From contig CP058705.1 of assembly GCA_013414705.1 (NCBI GenBank), forward strand, positions 4,259,736 through 4,265,571: a DNA stretch of 5,836 nt. The letters are read 5' to 3'. Positions within the stretch are counted from its first letter, which is position 1; the number at the start of each line of letters is the position of its first letter. Below, one piece after another: positions 1 to 5,836 of the stretch. The stretch is from Defluviicoccus sp. Lineage in GTDB: Bacteria > Pseudomonadota > Alphaproteobacteria > Rhodospirillales > Defluviicoccaceae. The notes below the pieces were generated by a model that did no database searches, was not told the DNA's origin, and saw nothing but the letters and a program-made list of their open reading frames with translations. Made by a program: the position numbers and the translations under genes.

Positions 1-66
1 TTTCAGATCGTCCTTGCTCGCGTCCCGTCCCACCCCGAGAACGCGATAGTAATCATCTTTCGACAT
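1..66 (-). CDS. dnaJ: DnaJ (Hsp40) co-chaperone, N-terminal 22 codons only
   Basis: DnaJ delivers unfolded substrates to DnaK and stimulates its ATPase through the J domain, in the cytoplasm. The visible residues begin MSKDDYYRVLGVGRDASKDD, the classic first helix of a J domain (the DYYxVLGV signature followed by A-S-x-x-x-L-K). The HPD motif and the zinc-finger region lie beyond the left edge. The gene follows dnaK on the same strand after an 88-base gap, the usual dnaK-dnaJ order. The start at 66 is chosen because the protein then opens exactly as the family does; two overlapping ATG triplets a few bases upstream are out of frame. The ribosome binding site is weak. Identity is secure from the signature and the neighbour; nothing can be said about the rest of the protein. 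Confidence 0.93.
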   Translation of the reverse strand, partial: MSKDDYYRVLGVGRDASKDDLK

Positions 67-102
67 CAACCATCATCCGACGCCAGCAACGGAACCCAAG
101 AA

Positions 103-129
103 CCGTCCGGCCCGGAACGAACCGGACGG
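103..129 (-). terminator. Hairpin in the dnaK-dnaJ gap (possible attenuator)
   Basis: CCGTCCGG (103-110) and CCGGACGG (122-129) form a perfect 8-bp inverted repeat with an 11-base loop. On the minus strand the stem is followed by TTCTTGGGTT, a poor U-tract. It lies just after the dnaK stop and before dnaJ. It could be a leaky terminator or an mRNA processing/stabilising stem that lowers dnaJ output relative to dnaK. The structure is seen in the sequence; the role is inferred. Confidence 0.5.
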
Positions 130-154
130 CTTTCCCCACGCGTGGTTTTCTCGA

Positions 155-2104
<1,950 letters not shown>

Positions 2105-2108
2105 GTTT

Positions 2109-2116
2109 CACCTCTC
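2109..2116 (-). promoter_or_regulatory. dnaK ribosome binding site
   Basis: The minus strand reads GAGAGGTGAAAC immediately before the dnaK ATG. The GAGAGG core sits six bases from the start codon, which fixes the dnaK start. Confidence 0.8.
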
Positions 2117-2204
2117 TTGCGGCAGGCCCGCGCAACCCGCCCCGGCGTCGCGAGGGCCCCTGGTGGTTGTTGCGTAAAGTTGCACCCGGTACGCTCTCTC
2201 GGCG

Positions 2205-2236
2205 CGTTATATATGCGGGGGTCGGAAGCACGCAAC
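2205..2236 (-). promoter_or_regulatory. Putative RpoH (sigma-32 type) promoter of dnaK
   Basis: On the minus strand a GTTG element (2233-2236) is followed after exactly 17 bases by CATATATAAC (2206-2215). This resembles the alphaproteobacterial RpoH pattern CTTG-N17/18-CYTATNTNNG, with mismatches at the first C, the Y and the final G. A sigma-70 reading (TTGCGT with 16 or 18 bases to TATATA or TATAAC) is also possible on the same bases. It is the only AT-rich block in the gap between dnaK and the divergent gene, and would give a leader of roughly 90-100 bases. The elements are seen; the sigma factor assignment is inferred. Confidence 0.5.
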
Positions 2237-2392
2237 GCCCCGGGGTCGCCGATTGCGGCCAGAGGAGGATGCTGCGAGCGTCTGGAGGCGATCATCCGGC
2301 TTGATGTGTCGGCTTGCGGCGCCGGGAGGACGGACCGCTCAGGCGGGCCACGTCCTGTACATCAGAACCAAAGCGCGGCGGGACCCCATCGC

Positions 2393-3263
2393 ATGATCAT
2401 TTCCGCCAGCTATCGCACGGACATTCCCGCGTTCTACGGCGACTGGTTCCGCCGGCGGTGGCGGGACGGTGTTGTGCGCGTCCGCAATCCTACGGCGGTC
2501 CACCGTCGCTGGTGCCGCTGCGTCCGCCCGAAGTCGACGGCTACGTGTTCTGGACCCGCAATGCGGGGCCGTTTCTGGCGGCATTGAGCGAGGTGGCCGA
2601 CACCGGCGTGCCGTTCGTGGTGCAGTTCACCGTTACGGGTTATCCGCGCGCGCTCGACGCGGCAACGATCCCGCCCGAGCGCGCCATCGCGCAGATCGCA
2701 AGCCTCGTCCGGGCGTTCGGGGCGGGCCGCGTCGTCTGGCGATACGACCCTATCGTCTGCTCCGATCTCACGCCGGCCGAATGGCATCTCGCGACCTTCG
2801 CAAGACTGGCGGGGGCGCTCGAAGGTCTGGTGGACGAGGTGGTGGTGTCCTGGCTGCAGGTCTACCGCAAGACCCGGCGCAACCTGGACCTGGCGGCGCG
2901 GGCCAGCGGTTTTGTCTGGGAGGATCCGCCGGCTGATGCGAAGCGGGCGCTGCTGTCCCGCCTGGCAGAGTTGGCCGCGGCACGGGGATAAGACTTGTTC
3001 TGTGCGATCAGCCGGAGCTGCGTGCCGATGGCGTGGGCGAAGCCCGCTGCATCGATGCCGGACGTCTGGCCCGTCTGGCCGGCCGACCGATTACGGTGCC
3101 ACTCCGTTCGCATCGCGCAACCTGCGGCTGCTTTGCGTCACGTGACATCGGTGCCTACGACACCTGCCCGCACGGATGCGTCTACTGCTACGCCGTCGCC
3201 AGCCGCGCAACCGCCAAGCGGCGGTTCGCCGCTCACGATCCAGAGGACGTGTCGCTTGGCTGA
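2393..3263 (+). CDS. DUF1848 family protein (Fe-S/radical-SAM-like), frame broken twice
   Basis: The family is of unknown function; the fold and chemistry are not established here. The gene reads in three frames. It starts MIISASYRTDIPAFYGDWF at 2393, the family's typical opening, in one frame to about 2490. It continues in a second frame (YGGPPSLVPLRPPEVDGYVF, then WTRNAGPF, TGYPRAL, VVWRYDPIV and VYRKTRRNL) to a stop at 2989-2991. It resumes in a third frame from 2985 (GIRLVLCDQPELRADGVGEA) and ends at 3263 with ATCGCF and DTCPHGCVYCYA. Restoring one base near 2489-2490 and one in the GGGG run at 2984-2987 gives a continuous 290-residue protein, a normal family length. The cysteines of CX3CX2C fall at residues 259, 263 and 266 of the repaired protein, a pattern typical of a 4Fe-4S site in radical SAM enzymes but placed at the C-terminus. 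The ribosome binding site is weak. The gene is divergent from dnaK. It may be intact in the organism (sequence errors) or a recent pseudogene. Confidence 0.85.
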
Positions 3264-3381
3264 AGGGGCGGGGCGAACCCTGCTCTAGCGCCGAGAGTCT
3301 TGCCGCTGATCGCACCCTCCCGCCCTCCTTGTGGGCACGCAATTCCCAAGTCACCGGAATTCGCCAAAAACGCGTAAATCA

Positions 3382-3390
3382 TGCTATATA
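3382..3390 (+). promoter_or_regulatory. Putative extended -10 promoter of the patatin gene
   Basis: TGCTATATA matches an extended -10 element (TGnTATAAT) inside a conspicuous AT-rich island at about 3366-3402 in otherwise GC-rich DNA, some 35 bases before the patatin start. No convincing -35 box is seen at 16-18 bases, as is common for extended -10 promoters. This suggests the patatin gene has its own promoter separate from the DUF1848 gene upstream. Confidence 0.4.
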
Positions 3391-3410
3391 AAATATCTAA
3401 AACGGCGATC

Positions 3411-3416
3411 GGGGAG
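3411..3416 (+). promoter_or_regulatory. Ribosome binding site of the patatin gene
   Basis: GGGGAG lies eight bases before the ATG at 3425, supporting that start. The resulting protein begins just before the conserved glycine-rich loop, as in other short bacterial patatins. Confidence 0.65.
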
Positions 3417-3424
3417 CAGGGACG

Positions 3425-4582
3425 ATGGCTGCGGAGTGCTACCGGATTCTGGCGTGCGATGGTGGCGGCATATTCGGCGTGATTACGGCGAAGCTTCTGC
3501 AGAGCCTGGATCCGCGCGTCCTCGATAACATCGATCTCTTCGCCGGCACCTCGACCGGCAGTATCATCGCGCTCGGGCTTGCGAGCGGTGTTTCCATCGA
3601 GACGATTTTCGATCTCTACAGCTCCGAACAGGCCTGTTCGCAGATCTTTCAGCCATACCTGCCGCAGACGGATCGGGATCAACTCGCCCGTGACGGGGAG
3701 GCGGGCGTGCAGGCAGCCAGCAAAGCCCTGGCAACGCCGGCAGGGACCTCCGTTCCTGATCTGGCGCAGCGGCTGCGCGAACTTGCACCGCTGCTGCTGT
3801 TTCCGAAATATCGTACGCAGGGCTTCCGGCACCTGCTCGAGCAGTACGTTCCTGATATCACGCTCGCCGAAGTGTGGACGCAGCGGCGCAAGCGCGTCGT
3901 TGCCCCGAGCTTCCAGCTCCGTGCACGCACCCCGTCCGGCGCAGCGGAATGGCGGGCCCGGCTGTTCAGCAATCTTCCGGACGTCGACTGGATGCCCGGT
4001 TTTCCGGACACGAAAGTCGTCGACGCGATCATGGCGAGTGCCGCCGCTCCCGTCTACTTCCCGGCGCACGATGTTTCCGGTGTTGTTTCTGGTGATGTTC
4101 CTGGCGTTGAGGGCGGCAATGCCTTCATCGATGGCGGTGTGTTCGCCAACAATCCCAGCACTGCGGCGCTGGCGGCCCTGATCGGCTCGGGGATCATCGA
4201 GCGCCAAGGTATCCCGCTTACGCGCGTCTGTCTGCTTTCGGTCGGTACCGGATTCATGGCCAACAGCTATCCGCCGCCCGACGCGCGATTTCCTTACGGT
4301 GTTCTCGGCTGGCTGCGGCCGCGGCAGGACGACGGGGCACCCGCCTTTCCACTGGTCTCGACCGTCTTCGACGGAACGAGCCAGATCAACGACTTTACAG
4401 CGCGGCTGCTGCTTGGCCCGGAGAACTACATCCGGGTCAATCCGGAGCTTGAGCAGACGTATTCGATGGACGACTGCAGCGCCATCCCAGGAATGCTCGC
4501 CGAAACCGAGCGCTTCATGGCGAGCGACACCTGGCGGCTGCAGTCCGCCCGGATCAACGAACTGTTCGGTGCGGGTTCATAG
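3425..4582 (+). CDS. Patatin-like phospholipase
   Basis: Intact 385-residue patatin-domain protein, predicted to hydrolyse acyl esters of phospholipids or related lipids with a Ser-Asp dyad. Seen: the glycine-rich oxyanion loop ACDGGGIFGV at residues 10-19, the nucleophile elbow GTSTGS with Ser43, and the FIDGGVFANNP motif with Asp236. The usual loop is DGGGxRG; here Phe17 replaces the Arg. The region MASAAAPVYFPAH before Asp236 is also typical of the family. There is no signal peptide or clear membrane segment, so a cytoplasmic or peripheral location is likely. A three-unit tandem repeat (residues 216-227) sits just before the Asp motif. The start is supported by a GGGGAG ribosome binding site. 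It lies 161 bases after the DUF1848 gene with a candidate promoter of its own, and is convergent with grpE. Similar patatins serve as effectors in some anti-phage systems, but no cyclase or other defence gene is visible, so the physiological role is unknown. Confidence 0.93.
   Translation: MAAECYRILACDGGGIFGVITAKLLQSLDPRVLDNIDLFAGTSTGSIIALGLASGVSIETIFDLYSSEQACSQIFQPYLPQTDRDQLARDGEAGVQAASKALATPAGTSVPDLAQRLRELAPLLLFPKYRTQGFRHLLEQYVPDITLAEVWTQRRKRVVAPSFQLRARTPSGAAEWRARLFSNLPDVDWMPGFPDTKVVDAIMASAAAPVYFPAHDVSGVVSGDVPGVEGGNAFIDGGVFANNPSTAALAALIGSGIIERQGIPLTRVCLLSVGTGFMANSYPPPDARFPYGVLGWLRPRQDDGAPAFPLVSTVFDGTSQINDFTARLLLGPENYIRVNPELEQTYSMDDCSAIPGMLAETERFMASDTWRLQSARINELFGAGS
4070..4105 (+). repeat. 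Three 12-base tandem repeats inside the patatin gene
   Basis: GATGTTTCCGGT, GTTGTTTCTGGT and GATGTTCCTGGC follow each other in frame and encode DVSG-VVSG-DVPG (residues 216-227). Nearly all codons end in T, unlike the GC-rich surroundings. The stretch lies on the loop leading to the catalytic Asp236, so it probably arose by slippage duplication in a tolerant surface loop. Confidence 0.7.
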
Positions 4583-4611
4583 CGGACGGTGTCTGTTATG
4601 AACCCGCACCC
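4567..4611. terminator. Long perfect inverted repeat over the patatin stop, likely bidirectional terminator
   Basis: GGTGCGGGTTCATA (4568-4581) and TATGAACCCGCACC (4597-4610) are perfect 14-bp inverted complements with a 15-base loop. The left arm includes the last codons and part of the stop codon of the patatin gene. The following bases on the plus strand, CTCTTCAG, are only a weak U-tract. Its position between two convergent genes fits a terminator acting on either strand. Confidence 0.65.
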
Positions 4612-4652
4612 TCTTCAGTGATCCGGAGAGTATGGAGATGTTACCGACAGAA

Positions 4653-4682
4653 GGCGCGGCCGGCTGATAAACCCTCCGCGCC
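4653..4682 (-). terminator. Candidate terminator of grpE
   Basis: GGCGCGG (4653-4659) and CCGCGCC (4676-4682) form a perfect 7-bp GC-rich stem with a 16-base loop, 12 bases beyond the inferred grpE stop at 4694. On the minus strand the stem is followed by TTCTGT. This would end the hrcA-grpE transcript before the inverted genes. The inferred grpE stop puts this stem outside the coding region, whereas the uncorrected frame would read through it. Confidence 0.5.
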
Positions 4683-4693
4683 GATCCCCGTGC

Positions 4694-5465
4694 TCAGGTG
4701 TCCTCGTCGAGCCGGGTGCCGGCGGTGCCCGCGTCGGCGGACTTTCGGTAGGCGCCCTCGCGCGAGGGTATTCGATGACGCCGTCATCTTCTGCGATCAT
4801 CGACGGCGCTTCCGCGTCCGCCTTGCCGGCGTCGGTCTGGGCAGCCGCCACTCCCGGCTTTGGTCCGCCCCGGGCGAGGCCGACACGGGCCGGACGCAGG
4901 GTCCGGCCATGGATGCTGTAGCCTGGCTGCATCTCCTGCAGAACCGTGCCTTGTGGCACCGACGGATCGGGCATTTCGAACAGGGCTTCGTGGACATGCG
5001 GGTCAAACAGCTGGCCGACGGCCGGAATCGGCTTCACTCCATGGCGATCGAAGATCGTCAGCAGCTCTTTTTCCGTCATTTCGACGCCGCTCATCAGAGC
5101 GTCCAGCGCCGGGTCGGCGCGCCGCGCATCGACGGCAACCGCTCCAAGTGCCCGGTTGAGGTTATCTGCAACCGATAGCAGGTCACGGGCGAAGCCGGTG
5201 ATTGCGTACTGTGACGTTTCCTGCCGCTCCCGGGCTGCCCGCCGGCGCAGGTTTTCGGTCTCGGCCAACGCCCGCAGATACTCGTCTTTCAGGCGTGCCA
5301 CCTCTTCTTGCGCTGCCGCAAGCTGCTGCTGCAGATCGGGTGCGTCCGCGGCTTCCGCAGCGGGACCTGACGGCTGTGCCGGGGCGGCACCGGGCTCCGT
5401 CGGTGGCACCCCGCCTCGCCGCCTTCTGCGGTGTCCTGCATGGTGTTCCGTTCCGTTCCGGTCAT
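4694..5465 (-). CDS. grpE: GrpE, DnaK nucleotide exchange factor, frame broken near both ends
   Basis: GrpE releases ADP from DnaK and resets the chaperone cycle; it acts as a dimer in the cytoplasm. The core is clear: a long coiled coil (LQQQLAAAQEEVARLKDEYL and on through LRALAETENLRRRAARER), the region AITGFARDLLSVADNLNRAL, then the beta domain with GVEMTEKELL, GVKPIPAVGQLFDPHVHEAL and GTVLQEMQPGYSIHGRTLRP. The natural start is taken as the ATG at 5465, because it has an AAGGA ribosome binding site and lies 24 bases after hrcA, but it reads MTGTERNTMQDTAEGGEAG in a different frame from the core. One missing base in the run at 5409-5412 would join them. Near the C-terminus, one missing base near 4755-4757 switches the core frame to AYRKSADAGTAGTRLDEDT and a stop at 4694. 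Uncorrected, the core frame spans 4615-5409, with a GTG start lacking a ribosome binding site and a foreign-looking Arg/Pro-rich tail. The repaired length is 257 residues, somewhat long because of its low-complexity ends. Confidence 0.9.
4755..4768. repeat. Perfect 14-bp palindrome in the grpE tail
   Basis: CCCTCGCGCGAGGG is its own reverse complement and lies exactly where the grpE frame breaks. A self-folding GC palindrome is a typical place for base-skipping in sequencing. It may equally be only a chance feature of Arg/Ala codons. Confidence 0.6.
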
Positions 5466-5471
5466 GGGTAT

Positions 5472-5476
5472 CCTTC
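5472..5476 (-). promoter_or_regulatory. grpE ribosome binding site
   Basis: The minus strand reads GGGAAGGATACCC directly before the ATG at 5465, with AAGGA about six bases from the start. It decides for the upstream ATG over the GTG at 5409, which has no such site, and supports translation of grpE from the same transcript as hrcA. Confidence 0.7.
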
Positions 5477-5489
5477 CCGTTTACTGCCT

Positions 5490-5836
5490 TCAGCCGATCA
5501 GCCGGCCAACCAGATTCGCCGTGTAATCGACCATCGGAATGATCCGCGCGTAGTTCATCCGCGTCGGGCCGATGACGCCGACGGCGCCGATGATCCGCTC
5601 CCGGACGTCCCGATAGGGGCTTACGATCATCGAGCAGCCGGTCATGTTGAACAGCGTGTTGCCGGACCCGATGAAGATCTGCACGCCGTCGGCCCTGTCG
5701 ACAATCGACAGAAGGTTGGCGAGCATCTCCTTCGTTTCCAGTGCGGCGAACAGCGAGCGGATGTGCTCGAGTTCGGAAATGGCCTGCACGTCTTCGAGCA
5801 GATGTGCCTGGCCGCGGACGATCAGCGATCCGCCGC
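5490..5836 (-). CDS. hrcA: Heat-inducible transcription repressor HrcA, C-terminal part
   Basis: HrcA represses heat-shock operons by binding the CIRCE inverted repeat, with its folding state monitored by GroEL. Only the last 114 residues are present; the gene runs off the right edge, and the full protein is usually about 340-350 residues. The visible part opens SLIVRGQAHLLEDVQAI and contains ELEHIRSLFAALETKE, IFIGSGNTLFNMTGCSMIV, PYRDVRERIIGAVGVIGPTR and ends MNYARIIPMVDYTANLVGRL-IG, the highly conserved HrcA C-terminus. The N-terminal winged-helix DNA-binding domain is outside the window. A GTG at 5789 in this frame is internal, not a start. grpE follows after 24 bases, so the two are almost certainly co-transcribed. 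No full CIRCE element is present in the window, so its targets here cannot be seen. Confidence 0.96.
   Translation of the reverse strand, partial: GGSLIVRGQAHLLEDVQAISELEHIRSLFAALETKEMLANLLSIVDRADGVQIFIGSGNTLFNMTGCSMIVSPYRDVRERIIGAVGVIGPTRMNYARIIPMVDYTANLVGRLIG

Noticed and set aside
2984..2987. Programmed ribosomal frameshifting in the DUF1848 gene.
   Set aside because: There is no slippery heptamer with a downstream stem, the gene needs two separate shifts of the same sign, and grpE shows the same kind of break. Missing bases explain all of them more simply.
3434..3442. GAGTGCTAC, close to a CIRCE half-site (GAGTGCTAA), at the start of the patatin gene.
   Set aside because: The partner half TTAGCACTC is absent at the required 9-base spacing, where the sequence is GCAGGGACG. 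It is simply codons 4-6 of the patatin gene.
3233..4207. A 324-codon minus-strand open frame opposite the patatin gene.
   Set aside because: The patatin gene on the other strand has clear catalytic motifs and a ribosome binding site; the antisense frame shows neither.
3425..4582. The patatin as effector of a CBASS-like anti-phage system.
   Set aside because: No cyclic-nucleotide synthase or accessory gene lies beside it; the neighbours are a DUF1848 gene and chaperone genes.
5407..5409. GTG as the true grpE start.
   Set aside because: It has no ribosome binding site, while the ATG at 5465 has AAGGA at good spacing and follows hrcA closely. The GTG is only where the broken core frame happens to open.

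Overview
This GC-rich window holds a heat-shock chaperone cluster of alphaproteobacterial type. The source is probably a Rhodospirillales-like alphaproteobacterium. That guess rests on the DnaK sequence, its [12 protein letters not shown] tail, the hrcA-grpE pairing and an RpoH-like promoter; it is inference, not a database match.

Layout, read along the minus strand from right to left: the 3' part of hrcA (repressor of class I heat-shock genes, cut by the right edge), then grpE (nucleotide exchange factor) 24 bases downstream, then a break, then complete dnaK (Hsp70), then the first 22 codons of dnaJ (Hsp40, cut by the left edge). DnaK, DnaJ and GrpE form one ATP-driven folding machine and HrcA controls heat-shock transcription, so these four genes belong together functionally. 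The break between grpE and dnaK (about 2.6 kb) holds two unrelated genes on the opposite strand: a DUF1848 family protein with a C-terminal CX3CX2C cysteine motif (2393-3263) and a patatin-like phospholipase (3425-4582). The DUF1848 gene is divergent from dnaK. The patatin gene is convergent with grpE, and the convergent gap holds two strong inverted repeats that look like terminators.

The most important caution concerns reading frames. The DUF1848 gene and grpE each need two frame corrections to give a full-length family-like protein. All four are the same kind of event, a single missing base, three of them in G/C runs and one in a CC pair. This pattern points to homopolymer deletions in the sequence data rather than to real gene decay, although a resequencing check is needed. 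dnaK and the patatin gene are intact.

I found no RNA genes, CRISPR arrays, insertion sequences or tRNAs. No novel multi-gene system is evident. The least understood part is the inverted DUF1848-patatin pair inside the chaperone cluster.
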